Shown here piece after piece: positions 21,464 through 34,241 of a stretch of DNA of 64,000 bases (the first letter of the stretch is position 1; every line of letters begins with the position of its first letter). The translations under genes and the position numbers were made by a program. The DNA comes from Fagopyrum homotropicum (taxonomy: Eukaryota; Streptophyta; Magnoliopsida; Caryophyllales; Polygonaceae): positions 54,217,501 to 54,281,500 of the forward strand of contig BSWB01000001.1 in assembly GCA_033239125.1 (NCBI GenBank), given 5' to 3'. The notes beneath the pieces were generated by a model. The model ran no database searches. It saw only the letters and a list, made by a program, of their open reading frames with translations, and was not told the origin of the DNA.

Positions 21464-23233
21464 TGTAACACCCCAAGTTCTGGGAACTCGAAGCGCTACG
21501 GGCTAGGACCGCACAATGGGTCCCGACCCTCAGATTAGTAACAGCACAATGGATCTTACAACAAGACACAGACGAATGAAAACCAAAACTCAATATAAAA
21601 CCAAAGGTTTGAATAAAAGAAAGCATAAAGACTTGCAGCCGAGTTCAAAACAAAAAAGGAAACAACAACATAAACATAAACCCGATCCCGTCCTATAATT
21701 TACGGGAACCCCAACTGACGATATCATCCGGATCACTCAGCAGCATCCTGAACCTGAGGAACATCTACAACGACGGTATAAACCGTTAGCTAACATTCTA
21801 GATATCGGAGAGAACGTAAAGGCACAAACACACATAAGGTAAAGTAAACATATAGCATGCTTGCGCACAACCGGTTATTATCTTTCTTCAAATTATCCAT
21901 TACTAATTCAACTTCTTTTGTCACTCGAAAATCTTCCAAAACTCGCCTCCGCTTCTGTCTACCAATAGGAATAGATCAGTACTATCCGTTACCTACGGGC
22001 TTGGGTTGCAAAAGCACATTCTAGTCTCCTAAAGTACTAGACAAGTGGTCACCGCCCGATTATCATACACTTGGGTCAGTTAAGGTTATAAAGGGTGAAT
22101 TCTATTCCAGTTATCCATTATAAACATGATAAACAACACAAACAACACAAATAAGGCAAAACACTCAAACCAATATACGGAATGAAGCTAAGTAAGTCCA
22201 ACGGACTTACCTCACTCGAAGGAACACTCAACACACAGCACAAACTCAGATAACGGCTCAGTTTCCCTCAGGAAAGGAGCAAGGAAAGCCTGTTCACACA
22301 AGCAACACGAATCAGGAACGAAACAGTTGCTAGAAGTCTATAACTTCTAGTCTCAATAATCTCTAAGAGATCTCCACAAGCTAAGGGTTCAACCCTAGTC
22401 TTACTGCATACTCAGGGAACAAGGAACATCCATGAGAATGAAGGAAAGGAACGAGGAAAGCAAGGAAGGAAGCAACTCACAAGAACGAGAGTCACTATAG
22501 GAAGAACCGTAGGGGCGACGGAGCAAGACGCAGGGGAGGCTTGCCGCGGGGGCGGGTGTGTACAGGCGCGGGGGCGGTGCACTGGTAGAAGACGCTGTCG
22601 GGGTTTCTTCTTGACAGAAACTCTCAGTAAGGGATCCAAATCTCGGACCTTTGATCCAACCACGTCAAGAATCAACCAAAAGAGCCTAAGAACAGCAACA
22701 TATCAACAGCGGAACGCTCCACAAGAATCAAGGCTCAAGCTTGATCCTTGGAGAAGAAGAAAAGGGAAGAATGAAGAAGAAAAACGAAACAGATGAGAAA
22801 GGCATGCAACAACTACATGAACGTGATGAAGAAGAACTTAGAGGAGAAGACTTACATGTTCAGTAAGATCACAGGAAGCAAGGGAGACGGTTGCAACTTC
22901 AGGGTTGAAGAAGACGTAAGCGAAACACGGGAAAAAGGATGAAAGACGGGAATATATAGGGGCGGGCTAGAAAGATAGATGGAAAGGACGTCTAGGGTTA
23001 GAAAGAAGATAAGGAAACCGGCTCATAAGATAGAAGATCGGATATTCTATCTATCGAAGGAAGATAAAACGAACAAAAACAAATCGGGCTTGATCTTCAG
23101 CAAATCCGTAGGGGCGTACTGCCTCAGCCGTAGGGGTGGCCCATTGTCCCGCGGGGGCGGTGACAAGCACCAAGGCCGCTGGGTCAGCCTTCTTCACCGC
23201 AGGGGAGGTGAAGGTAAAAACTGGGATCTTAGA
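21464..23233 (-). mobile_element. 3' LTR of minus-strand Tekay element H
   Basis: On the plus strand it starts TGTAACACCCC, the complement of the LTR end. Its other end reads TCTAAGATCC on the minus strand where its partner reads TGGAAGATCC, so both starts are mutated from a likely TGTAAG. The left target copy is GTAGT (21459-21463); the right copy (30194-30198) is CTAGT, one mismatch. It carries GC-rich repeats of the CCGCCCCTGCGG type at 22510-22580 and 23100-23215. A TATA-like element lies near 22950. Confidence 0.9.
21754..22210 (-). other. Candidate intron in 3' LTR of element H
   Basis: On the minus strand the donor GAG|GTAAGT at 22210 lies in the inverted repeat GTAAGTCCGTTGGACTTAC-type block (about 22193-22210). 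The acceptor CTCAG|GTTC is at 21754. The length is 457 nt. Confidence 0.4.
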
Positions 23234-23270
23234 TCAAATCCCCCTAAAAAGATGTTTCGTCCCGAAACTT
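23234..23270 (-). promoter_or_regulatory. Hairpin plus polypurine tract of element H
   Basis: Minus-strand reading: AAGTTTCGGGACGAAACAT (23270 to 23252), then a T-rich stretch and AGGGGGATTTGA abutting the LTR. It is the same arrangement as in the plus-strand Tekay elements, with one end base of the stem changed. Confidence 0.82.
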
Positions 23271-23400
23271 GCAAAAAACCGAACGATCACATATAACACA
23301 CAAAACTAAAAAAACCCATATACTCCCACTCGGGGAACGTAACTCAAAACGTCACAAAAAGTGTACGCAATGCAACAAAGGAAAAACTGAAACAAAACGA

Positions 23401-26400
23401 CTACGCTAAAGGTACATCCAGCCCAGCGTAAAACTCTGGATAGTTCCTTTGGATACTATCCTTTGTGTCCCAAGTTGCCTCATCAGCTCCTCGCATCGAC
23501 CATTGAATCTTCATCATCGGTATGTCCTTAACACACAAGTGTCTCGTACTACGCTCTAAGACAGCCACCGGGTGCTCTACGAACGTGTGGTCTGGCTCGA
23601 TCACTAGATCCTCTTGATTGATGATGTGTCTCGGGTCTCGTATGTACTCCCGTAGCTGAGACACATGGAAGACTGGTGAACACCCTCGAGTCTCGGTAGA
23701 AAAGCAAGTTTGTATGCTGCTTCTCCAACTCGCTCAAGAATCTCGAACGGTCCAACATATCTGGGACTCAGCTTCCCCTTGATGCCGAAACGTCTGATGC
23801 CTCATGTCGGAGATACTCTCAACCAAACCTAAGCTCCGACTCCAAAGTCCAGAGGTCCGTGCTTCTTATCTACATAAGACTTCTGCCGACTCTACGTTGC
23901 TAACATCCGCTCGCATATCACTGGTACTCGAGCCATGTCATCTTGTATCTGCTCAGGTGCTACTCCCCTAGCACTACTCGGATCATCCCAACACAACGGT
24001 GTACAGAATCTCTATCCGTATAAAGCCTCATAAGGAGCCATCCTGATTGATGCGTGTCAATTGTTGTCATACAAAAACTCCACTAAGGGAAGGTGATTTG
24101 GCCACACTTGTCCCTAATCTAACATGCAAGCTCTCAACATGTCCTCCAAAGTCTGGATGGTCCGCTCGGACTAACCATTAGTCTGAGAATGATAAGCAGT
24201 CGTGAATTGCAGGTTCATACCTAGGGCGGCATAAACCTGCTGTCAGAACCTCGATGTGAACCGGCCATCTCTATCAAAAAATATAGTCCTAGGTACTCCA
24301 TGAAGTCTCACTATCTGTCTAGTGAACTCCTCTGACAATCGACTCACCGACCACGTTTCCTTGATCGGAATGAAATTTGCGGTCTTCGTCAGTCGATCTA
24401 CTATGACCCAAATAGTAGGTCTGAAACCGGTAACAAAATCCATAGAGATATCCTCCCACTTCCACTGAGGGACGGGAAGTGGGTGTAGCTCGCCTCTTGG
24501 TCTATGATGCTCGATCTTGACCTGCTGACAGGTCGCACACAGAGCTACATATCTCGTGACGTCTGGCTTCAGACCTCCCCACTAGAAAGAGCGTTTGATA
24601 TCATGGGGTACATCTTACTCGTGTCAGGGTGCACTGAGTAAGGTGAAGAATGAGCCTCCTGAAGGATCCTCTGTCTCAACTCTCCATATAAAGGCACACA
24701 AACACGCTATTGACGTCTCAAGATCCCATCAGCACCAACTGCAAACTACGGTGCCTCTACTCGAGACATCCGGCCTCGGATCTGCGTCAAAGCTGGGCAA
24801 CTCTCCTGTTTCTGCCGGATCTCGGCCAACAGATCAATAACTATCTCCAAGGTGTACAACTGGTTGTCAGAATCCGGGAAGTGGATATCCATCTCTAGCC
24901 ATGCAAGATCTCGCTGTAACTGTGGTTGAGCTATCAGCCTAGCGATCGCCATCTCCCGCGGAGTCTTCCTACTAAGGGTGTCAGCTACTACGTTTGCCTT
25001 CCCCGGGTGGTATAAGATCTCAAGGTCGAAGTCCTTGATCAACTCCAACCATCTATGTTGGCGGTTATTCAATTTCCATTAAGTGAATATGTACTTCAGA
25101 CTCTTATGGTGTGTGAATATCTGACACGTAGCTCCGTACAAATAATGTCTCCAAATCTTCAAAGCATGAACCACAACAACCAAATCAAGGTCATTGGTAG
25201 GGTAATTCTCCTCGTACGTCTTCAGTTGTCTAGACGCGTAAGCAATCATCCTACCCCTCTACATCAGAACACATCTCAAGCCCAGGTTGGATACGTTGCT
25301 TTAAACCACAAAGTCCTCAATGTCCTTTGGCTTAGCTAGGATAGGAGTAGAGGTCAACCTCTTCTTCAGCTCCTTAAAGCTCTGCAAGCACGGCTCGGAC
25401 CATACAAACCTCATAGACTTCCTCAACAAGGAAGTGAGAGGTTGGGCAATAACTGAAAAGCCCTCAACAAAATGCCGGTAGTAGCCTGCCAATCCTAAGA
25501 AGCTGCGTACCTCCTTGACGTTCTTAGGTGGCACCCAAGATGCTACTGACTCGATCTTTGCCGGATCTACCTTGACCCCTTCAGCTGAAATGATGTGACC
25601 AAGGAATGCTACCTCGGACATTCAAAACTCGCACATAGAGAGCTTGGCGTAAAGCTCTCTATCTTGTAAGACCTGAAGAACGATCCTCAAGTGTCCTGCA
25701 TGCTCTTCTCTACTGCAAGAGTATATAGAATGTCATCTATGAAGACAACTACAAACTGGTCTAGGAAGTCGATGAAGATGTTGTTCATCAACTCCATGAA
25801 GACTGCGGACGCATTTGTAAGCCCGAATGGCACCACTACAAACTCGTAGTGGCCATACCTAGTCCGAAATGCCGTCTTGGCTATGTCCTGCTCTCTCACC
25901 CTCAGCAGGTGATATCCGGATCTCAGATCGATCCTCGAAAACACTGAAGCTCCATGCAACTGATCCAAAAGATCGGTGAATTGAGTACTTGTTCTTGATC
26001 GTCACCTTGTTCAGCTCTCGGTAGTCGATACATAACCTCATTGACCCGTCTTTCTTCCTGACGAAGAGGACTAGTGCGCCCCAAGGAGATACACTAGGGC
26101 GGATGAATCCCTTCTCTGCTAACTCCTCGAGCTACTTCTTCAACTCAAGCATCTCGATAGGCGCCAAACGATAAGGATCTTTAGATATCGGTCTTGTACT
26201 AGGCTCTAGCTCAATGCCAAAGTCTACCCTCCTCTATGGAGGTAAACGTGATGGCTCTCCAAAGACGTCAGCAAACTCGCAAGTTACTGGAATCTCCTCC
26301 AAAGCTTGACTTGTACTATCCTTCATGGCGTAGCACCAAAAAGCCTTGCAACCCTGGCTGATAAGTCTCGCAGCTCGCACTATATTTATGACTATACCAG

Positions 26401-26808
26401 TCTTCCCGAGATCCCATCCTCGGAAGATCTCAACATGGGTTGCATCTGTAGTTACCGTCACGGTCCTCTTGCCGATGTCTAGAACTGCTCGATGTCGATC
26501 CATCTAATCCAGACCCAGAATAACTTCTTCATGTATTAAGTACATAACAAAGAAGTCAGTTGGCCAATCGCGACCTCCCAATCTAATAGGGCAATCGCGA
26601 ACCTCTCGTGTACCTCGAATCTTACCCCATCGGATAATCCTATAATTAAGGGTCTACCTTCTACGATAACTAAGGTCAATCCATCTACACATGCATCAGA
26701 TATAAAAGAATGCATAGCACCGGTATCGAAAAGAACTTTGACAGGAAAACCATTAATATAAATGGTACCTGTGGTCGTTGGCGTTGTCAGCTCTACAACA
26801 CTCCTCAA
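23401..26808 (-). pseudogene. Tekay chromovirus pol of element H: protease, RT, RNase H, integrase, chromodomain
   Basis: Order on the minus strand: protease (LFDTGAMHSFIS near 26740-26700), RT (MRLCIDYRELNKVTIKN at 26041, then FSRIDLRSGYH and VFIDDIL near 25730), the RT-RNase H connection (FLGHIISAEGVKVDP, 25621), RNase H end with DTLSR, integrase (MDFVTGF at 24443, FFDRDGRFTS) and a chromodomain ending at 23401 (EDLVIEPDHTF to YPEFYAGL). The RT FIDD box is intact but the gene is broken by a frameshift just after IKNKYS near 25980 and by stops in several domains. The product of an intact copy would reverse-transcribe and integrate the element, with the chromodomain steering it to heterochromatin. 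Confidence 0.93.
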
Positions 26809-26949
26809 CTCATAAACTCTGGTTGATGCATATCTGGTGTCTGCAGATCCACCAACACGTCCTCTACCTCTCCCTTGTCCCGTAGTGGAGCCTTGAGGAG
26901 CAATAAAACCAGAAACTCTCTACTGCTACTATTGATATTGTGATCTATG

Positions 26950-28208
26950 TCCACCTCCTACAACACTAGCAGGTGAAAAACCCTGTTGTGATAACGCCTT
27001 GCCCTGGCAGCAAAATGCAGCTCTGTGTCCGGGCTTGCCACAAAAAAGCAAGTAACTGTTGGCTTCTTGCAATCAGCTCGGATGTGTCCTGTACCTCCAT
27101 AATTATGACATTGCCGTCCTTTGTCAAAACTCTGCTGGAAACCAAAACGTCCCAGCATCTGACTAAGCCCAAATCCAGCTGCTCCAGCTCCAGCACTGGC
27201 TGATCCAGTCTTCTGTCTCTTCTCAGGACCTCCTATCTAAGAAACTCTCCTCTGACCCGGTCGGTCTTTCTTATAGGCAGAAGCCCTATCCTGATAGTCC
27301 GTCAAAGAATCACAACAGAAACCATGAAGATAAGGGCATGTCGACTCTCTCAGCCTCCGAGAGAAAAGGTAAACATGTTGATCCTTAGGTGGCACAGACG
27401 TACCCAGCAAAGACAACTCATCCTGAAACTTGCTGACGATCTCGGCAATAGGCAAATCTTCGAATCTAATCTCAAGGAAATGCTGAAGACGGTCTCTTCT
27501 CATAGTTGCAGGGCAGTAGCGATCTCTGATCACCGCCTTCGTTTACTCATAATTGGTGACCTTACTGCGAGTTGTCCTTCACCAAGAATGAGCATGATCC
27601 TTCAGCAGCGTCGGTGTTATGTCGACCCGACATCCCTTTGGGCAACCGATAGCCTCCATAGTAGAATCCAGCTATCCTAGCCACCGCTCCACCTCCAATC
27701 TAGTCTTTCCCATGAAAGTGGGAACCTTCAGCTGGTCGAAAGCATTCAACCAACTATCTAGTCTCAGCTCTCTTGCCTCAGCCGGCACTCTAACAACCTC
27801 AGCAACTCTAGCAGGCGGGGCAACAACCTGTGTAACTCTCTGCGAAACCTCAACTGATCTCGCGGGAACTGGTGGCACTAGTGTTGGTCCTCCAGTCCTA
27901 ATAGCCTCCTCAACTCTCTGCACATAGTCGCGATATGCATAAGCTCCTATAGGCACTCGACCGGACTTCGTCGATGGAGCTCTCTGTGCTCCGGACCTAG
28001 CAGGGGTCCCCTTCCCAGCCTCAGGAACAACACTCTCAGCGACTTCCTCAGCAAACGCATAAGCTATAGGCGGACCAGCAGGTGGGGCCTGGCCCCGACC
28101 TCTAGCTAGTGAAGGTCTTCTTGCACGTCCTCGTCCACGGATGGAAGGTGGAAGTGGTGGTCGACCCCTTCCTTGCCCTATAGCAGCGGTAGCTCTAGTG
28201 CGTGTCAT
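26950..28208 (-). pseudogene. Tekay gag of element H
   Basis: It starts at 28208 with a basic, Gly/Arg/Pro-rich N terminus (GRGRARRPSLARGRGQ) and runs into the conserved gag core (WLNAFDQLKVPTFMGK, then RDRLQHFLEIRF). Stops and shifts near 27672, 27535 and 27237 break it. The single zinc knuckle (about 27130-27085) reads CHNYGGTGHIRADC: its second Cys is Tyr, so metal binding would be lost. Gag would form the particle shell and bind RNA through the knuckle. Confidence 0.88.
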
Positions 28209-28481
28209 TTGCTATAAGGATAGATATATAAGACTATATATAGGTATAAGGCCACGCTACAGCTACCCCAGAAATCCAAGAAAAAGCGCATATAAAGGCC
28301 AACATATAAGAAACTACACTGCTGAAATCCATGAAGGTAGTGGTGGTCGCCCGTACATCTATCCCAGACCGACAAGTTTAAAACAAAACCCCCTTTTGAA
28401 AACTTTAGACCCCTTGCGGGTTCTATTTATTTATCCATCCGACCTTTAGAAGATTTTGAGTGTCATTGTTGTCAACCTAGA

Positions 28482-28493
28482 GCTCTAATACCA
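28482..28493 (-). promoter_or_regulatory. Primer-binding site of element H
   Basis: Minus-strand TGGTATTAGAGC, three bases inside the 5' LTR. It is the initiator-Met tRNA type site with one C to T change relative to 6171-6182. Confidence 0.88.
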
Positions 28494-28496
28494 TAT

Positions 28497-30193
28497 TGTA
28501 ACACCCCAAGTTCTGGGAACTCGAAGCGCACTAGGACCGCACAATGGGTCCCGACCCTCAAAGTAGCAACAACACAACGAATATTACAACAAGGCACAGA
28601 CGAATGAAAACCAAAACTCAATATAAAACCAAAGGTTTGAATAAAAGAAAGCGTAAAGACTTGCAGTCGAGTTCAAAACAAAAAGGGAAACAGCAATGTA
28701 AGCATAAACCCGATCTCGTCCTATAATGTATGGGAACCCCAGTTGACCACATCATCCGGATCACTCAGTAGCATTCTGAACCTGCGGAACATCTACAACA
28801 ACGGTATAAACTGTTAGTTAACATTCTAGATATCGGAGAGAACGTAAATGCACAAACACACATAAGGTAAATTAAACATATAGCATGCTCCCACACAACC
28901 GGTTATTAACTTTCTTCAAGTTATTCATTACTAATTCAACTTCTTTTGTCACACAAGAATCTCCCAAAACTCGCCTCCGCTTCCGTCTACCAATAGGAAT
29001 AGATCAGTACTATCCATTACCTACGGGCATGGGTTGCAAGAACACATTCTAGTCTCCTAAAAAACTAGACAAGTGGTCACCGCCCGATTATCATACACTT
29101 GGTCCAATTAAGGTAATAAAGGGTGAATCCTATTCCGGTTATCCGTTATAAACATGATAAACAACATAAATAAGACAAAACACTCAAACCAATTTACGGA
29201 ATTAAGCTAAGTAAGTCCATGGGACTTACCTCATTCGAAGGAACACTCAACACACTACACACACTCAAGTAATGGCTTAGTTGCCCTCAGGAAAGGATAA
29301 TCACACAAGCATCACGAATCAGGAACAAAACGGTTGCTAGAAGTCTATAACTTCTAGTCTCAATGATCTCTAAGTGATCTCCACAAGCTAAGGGCTCAAC
29401 CCTAGTCTTACAGCATACTCAGGGAGACAAGGAACATCCATACGAATCAAAGAAAGGAATGAAGAAAGTAAGGAAGGAAGCAACTCACAAGAACGAGAGT
29501 CACTGCAGGAAGAACCGTAGGGGTGGCGGACCAAGGCGCAAGGGTGGCTTGCCACGGGGCGGGTGTGTACAGGCGTGGGGGCGGTGCACTGGCAGAAGAC
29601 ACTATCGGGGTTTCTTCTCAACAGAAACTCTCAGCAAGGGATCCAAAGCTCGAACCTTTGATCCAACCACTTCAAGACTCAACTAAAAGAGTCTGAGAAC
29701 AGCAACACATCAACAACGGAACGCTCCACAAGAATCAACGCTCAAGCTTGATCCTTGGAGAAGAAGAAAAGGGAAGAACGAAGAAGAAAAACGAAACATA
29801 AGAGAAAGGCATGCAGCAGATACATGAACGCGATGAAGAAGAACTTAGAGGAGAAGACTTACATGTTCAGTAAGATCACAGGAAGTATGGGAGACGGTTG
29901 CAACTTCAGGGTTAAAGAAGACGTAAGCGAAAAACGGGAAAAAGGATGAAAGACGGGAATATATAGAGGCGGGCTGGAAAGATAAATGGAAAGGACGTCT
30001 AGGGTTAGAAAGAAGATAAGGAAACCGACCCTTAAGATAGAAGATCGGATATTCTATCTATGGAAGGAAGATAAAACGAACAAAAACAGAGCGGGTGCGA
30101 TCTGCAGCAAATCTGCAAGGACGGATTGCCTCAGCCGCAGGGGCGGTCCATTGTCACCGCGGGGGCGGTGAAAGTAAAAATTGGGATCTTCCA
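28497..30193 (-). mobile_element. 5' LTR of minus-strand Tekay element H
   Basis: This is the partner of 21464-23233, similar along most of its length but with many substitutions and short indels, so the insertion is old. It begins (minus strand) TGGAAGATCC at 30193. GC-rich repeats of the CCGCCCCTGCGG type lie at about 29515-29585 and 30118-30170. Confidence 0.9.
28782..29229 (-). other. Candidate intron in 5' LTR of element H
   Basis: On the minus strand the donor GTAAGT starts at 29229 in the inverted repeat GTAAGTCCCATGGACTTAC-type block. The acceptor CCGCAG|GTTC is at 28782, giving 448 nt. Confidence 0.4.
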
Positions 30194-30198
30194 CTAGT

Positions 30199-32837
30199 TA
30201 GTTGTGTTAACAACCTCGGCCCAAAAAATTTTTGGCAAACTATTTTCTAAAAAGCATAGTCCTAGACGTATCCTCTAAGGTGCGGTTCTTACGTTCCACA
30301 ACCCCGTTTTGTTGAGGTGTTCTAGGAGCTGAAAAGTTGTGTGAAATACCATATTTAGCACAAAACAAATCAAACTTAAGTTTGTCAAATTCTCTACCAT
30401 GATCACTTCGAATAGAAATGATAGGTAGGTTATTTAAAGTTTGCAACTCCTTATAAAGTTTTAGAAACTCATACAAAGCTTTAGATTTTTCTCGTAGAAA
30501 TGGGATCCATGTAAAAAGAGAATAATCATCCACAATGACAAGAATGTATTGTTTTCCCTTGGGAGATTTGACACGCATAGGACCACATAAATCCATATGT
30601 AAAAGTTCAATGGGTCGAGAAGAACTTACAACCTTCTTTGGTTTGAATGAACCTCTTGTTTGTTTACCTTGTGTACAAGCCTTATATAGTTCATCAACCT
30701 TGAAGTTTAGGTTTGGTAATCCATGTACCAAATCCTTTCAAATAAGTTTCTTCATCGTATGCATGCTTACGTGACCAAGTCGTCTATGCCAAAGCCTTGG
30801 ATCGTCCGTCAAGGCCTTGAGACATGTTAATCTTGTTCTTGAAACTTGGTTAGTGCTCATAGAATATACATTGTTGCAGAGAGGAGCAGTAAGCACGACG
30901 TCACCAGATAATTTATTTAGAACTTGAAAATTTTTTGAATTAAAGATCACATTGTTACCTTTGTCACAAATTTGAGAGATGTTAAGCAGATTATATTTGA
31001 GACCGTCAACAAGATAAACATCATCAATGAAGTTAGATGAATTATAACATGTTTTACTTATACTAATGATGTTACACTTCCCTTTATCTCCAAGAGTAAT
31101 GGTTCTAGATGATTGCTTCTTTAAATCAGAAAATAGTGAACTTTTTTCACTCATATGTGTTGAGCAACCACTATCTAATATCCATTTATGCTCCTTAACC
31201 TTAGTGATATCCTAAAAAACAACAAAGGTCAACCTTTCCGGGTAGACCAAATGGCATATTTTGGTCCATACTTAGTTTGAACCATATTTGGTGGTCTAGT
31301 CCCTTTAGGAACCCAAATTTGCTTAACATGTTCTCTTAGACATAAAGGATAAGTGTTTCTTATGATGTAGGGATCATTTCTTCTATATGGGTAGGTTGAT
31401 TTTTACATGTCCCTTTTTACAACAATAGAAACATGTGGGTGCACGTGAACTTCCGTTAGCTTTAACAAAGCGGTAATCGTTTTTCTTGGAAAATTCTTGT
31501 TATAACCAATACCACTCTTGTTAAGAGAGGATTTTTGTTCACCCGTCATTCTTTCGAGATTAGCTTTAGAACGAGTGAGTTGAATAAATGTAGCCTTCTG
31601 TTCTCTACACATTACAATTAGTTCAATCTTCTCTTTCTCTAGATTAGTATAATCTTGATGTAGAGAAGAGAGATTTTTCTTAGGAATCGCATTTTCCGAT
31701 TTCAAGGTCTTGATATTGTCATCAAGGTCTAACTTTTCAATGTTGAGATTTTCAACTTCCAGAGACATTTCACTTACTCGTTTCTCTTGTTTGATTAGCC
31801 TTTCTCTTAGAGACTTATTCCAATTCTATCTTCTTATCACTTATGATAATGTCTTTAAGGAATTCGGCAACCTCTTGACTAGGTTGAGACATTAGGGTTC
31901 TTACCACTCCTTCTACGTAGAAGTTGGGATCTTCTTCTTAATTTGCCATTAAGCATAGGTTTTCTTGATCATTTTCATCATCTGATTCATTTGTAGAGCC
32001 TGAGTCGCTCAAGGATGCTACCATAGCCTTCTTCTTTTTATCATTCTTTCGATCATTGTTCCTCTTCTTTGGTGGACAATCTTTTACAAGATGATCCGCT
32101 TCACCACATTCAAAACAAGTTAGTACGTACTTTAGTTTTTTTATTAGGGTTAGAAAACTTACCTTTGGGTCTTGATGTTCGTGATATTATTTGTTTGCAA
32201 ATTGCTTCTTCATTTGTAGAATTCTTGCAAAACCTCTTGAAATTAATGCAAAAGGATCTTCCTCTTCATCATCACTTTCTTCATCATCCTCTGATGTGAC
32301 ATTATCCCTTTTGGATCTTAAGGCAAGATTCTTGGCATTTGAAGAGGGATCTCCATCTTCTTCACCAAGAACCACTTCGTGAGTGATTATCTTTCCAAGT
32401 AGGTCATCGAGAGGCAATGTTGAGAGATTTTGAGCTTCCTCAATAGCGGTCACTTTTGGTCCCCACTTAGTTGTAGGCAAACTCCTTGGAACTTTCTTTA
32501 CTTTTTTTTCATTTGTGAAGACATTTCCAAGTGAGTCAAGATTATTCACAATCTCAGTGAATCTTGTGAAAATCTCCTTGACCGTCTCATTTGAAGTCAC
32601 TTGAATAACTCGTATTGCCTAAGGAAGATGCTCATCTTTGTCTCCTTGACTTGACTTGTTCCTTCATACGTTACTATTAACTTGTCCCATATATCCTTTT
32701 CACTTTTTCATGATGAGACACGATTAAATTCATTAGCATCCAATCCACAATAGAGCAAGTTCATGCTTTGTAGTTTTTAGACACACTATCCAAGTCTGTT
32801 TGAGTCTTTATTTCATTTAATTACTAAGTATGTGTGT
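30199..32837 (-). pseudogene. SIRE/Maximus-type Copia gag, protease region and integrase start
   Basis: On the minus strand: a UBN2-like gag domain (about 32820-32400), an acidic Ser/Asp/Glu stretch, an intact CX2CX4HX4C knuckle (CFECGEADHLVKDC, about 32117-32076), a coiled-coil segment (31768-31560), the pre-integrase segment with HRRLGH (about 30790), and integrase with all three acidic residues (HMDLCGPM, IRSDHGREF, NGVVERKNR). The zinc-site cysteine expected before KACTQGKQ is Tyr. Several stops break it, so no single frame is open. It is interrupted after the catalytic Glu by Tekay element H and continues at 21463. Its 5' LTR is absent: at 32837-32840 it abuts an unrelated RT fragment. 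Confidence 0.88.
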
Positions 32838-32839
32838 TG

Positions 32840-33150
32840 GCACCATATGGTATGGCGCTTGTCGAGTTGCTAGAGCTGAAGAGGCAACTGGAGGAGTTAG
32901 CTGAGAAGGGCTTCATACGCCCTAGCGTTTCCCCATGAGTGGCACTAATACTCTTCGTGCGGAAGAAGGACGAATCGATGAGGCTGTGCATCGACTACCG
33001 AGAGTTGAACATGATGACCATCAAGAACAAGTACCCGTTATCCCGTATTGACAACTTGTTGGATCAGTTGTAGGAAGCTTATGTGTTCTCCCGTATAGAT
33101 CTGAGGTCCGGATATCACCAACTGAGGGTGCGAGAGGAGGATGTCCTGAT
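32840..33150 (+). pseudogene. Tekay-type RT fragment
   Basis: An isolated plus-strand piece of chromovirus RT runs from the region before RRQLEEL to FSRIDLRSGYHQLRVREEDV. Two stops are visible: in SPW (TGG to TGA) near 32936 and in QLQ (CAG to TAG) near 33072. It lacks the active-site box. No LTR of the same orientation adjoins it, so it is debris joined to the flanks by rearrangement. Confidence 0.88.
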
Positions 33151-33159
33151 CATTTCGCA

Positions 33160-33531
33160 TCTGCCTCGGAATTGGAATAATAAATCTGAAATATTGTAGG
33201 GATAATTATTCTGCAACTGCCTCGAAAAACGTGTATTCCTAAACCGTCTTTCTTAGCCGCTAAGAAACAAAATAGCGACTTTTTTGGTCATTTTTACCCT
33301 TTCCATGTTATTTCATATCTAGAACATATCAGATGTTCTGATCATTTCTTTCAACTGCATTTTGATTAAATGAAGCTCTCAAATACTTCAAATAACACCG
33401 TAGGGTAAAAATAATTATCCGGGGGAAAAAGTGAAAAATTCCCCATAAGTCCAAAATTACGCTAGGAACATAACGGTGGGACTCATACTCATCAATTACG
33501 CACTCTTCGCGAGTTTATGTGTCAATTACTA
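33160..33531 (-). mobile_element. Tekay-like LTR fragment, part 1
   Basis: This matches the minus-strand LTR at the left edge of the window from about 1030 to 1385. It is cut by the insertion at 33532-33993 and resumes at 34004. Confidence 0.8.
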
Positions 33532-33993
33532 GGAGTGAGCACAAATCCTAGTTAATCCCATCCCGTCCCGATCCCGGCGGGACATGGAAAAAAAATGTGT
33601 ATCCCATCCCATGAAAAACTTTTGGGAAGGGACGCGGGACGGATACTGTTCATCCCTGTTAATCCCGTCCCGTCCCGTATATATATAAATAATATCTACA
33701 AAATTATAATTTTATATTGATAAAAGTTATGAAACACTAAAACAATAGTAAACTATATCAATATATCTATTACATAGATTAAAAAGAGAGAAAGAATAAT
33801 GTAAGTATATGTCTAATTGTCTTATAAAATACTAACACCGTAGTCTATTATATCGGTAATTCGATATCAAGATTTTTTTTATCATTTGTGTCTTTAAACA
33901 TGAGAGAATACAATTACAAATGTTGAATAAAATGAGCGAATAATCTTGCGGGAATGTTGTTGGCGGTACAATTATAGGTCGAGTAAAAATTAA
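33532..33993. mobile_element. Small insertion in LTR fragment, hAT-like at one end
   Basis: It is bounded by a 10-bp direct repeat TCAATTACTA (33522-33531 and 33994-34003), and the uninterrupted site is seen at 1379-1389. The left end, GGAGTGAGCACAAATCC with following CCCGTCCCG repeats, resembles many plant hAT ends, but the right end is not its inverted repeat. The last 40 bases are shared with both flanks of element A (34134-34157 and about 44003-44027). Confidence 0.5.
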
Positions 33994-34003
33994 TCAATTA
34001 CTA

Positions 34004-34067
34004 TCGATGATTAAGTTAACCAACATTAATCATCATTAATTAGGATTTGAAAATCCTAGCTCTTACA
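34004..34067 (-). mobile_element. Tekay-like LTR fragment, part 2
   Basis: This continues 33160-33531 to the LTR start; the minus strand begins TGTAAGAGC at 34067. It ends at the same base as the LTR at 1451. Confidence 0.78.
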
Positions 34068-34236
34068 ATCAAAACCTATACTTTGTTGTTTAAAATGATG
34101 TTGACAACATCACAAACAAATTTGTGGTGCTTGAATGTTGTTGGCGGTACAATTATTGCCAACAATGGGAAATAACATGAAACAAAAATAAAGGAGAAGA
34201 AAAAGAAGAAAACGAACAAAGATAATTGAATATATG
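34068..34236. other. Unassigned AT-rich sequence before element A
   Basis: No frame or family is recognised. A perfect 8-bp inverted repeat TTGTTGGC / GCCAACAA occurs at about 34137-34165. The pre-insertion locus of element A continues at 43970. Confidence 0.4.
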
Positions 34237-34241
34237 CATAC

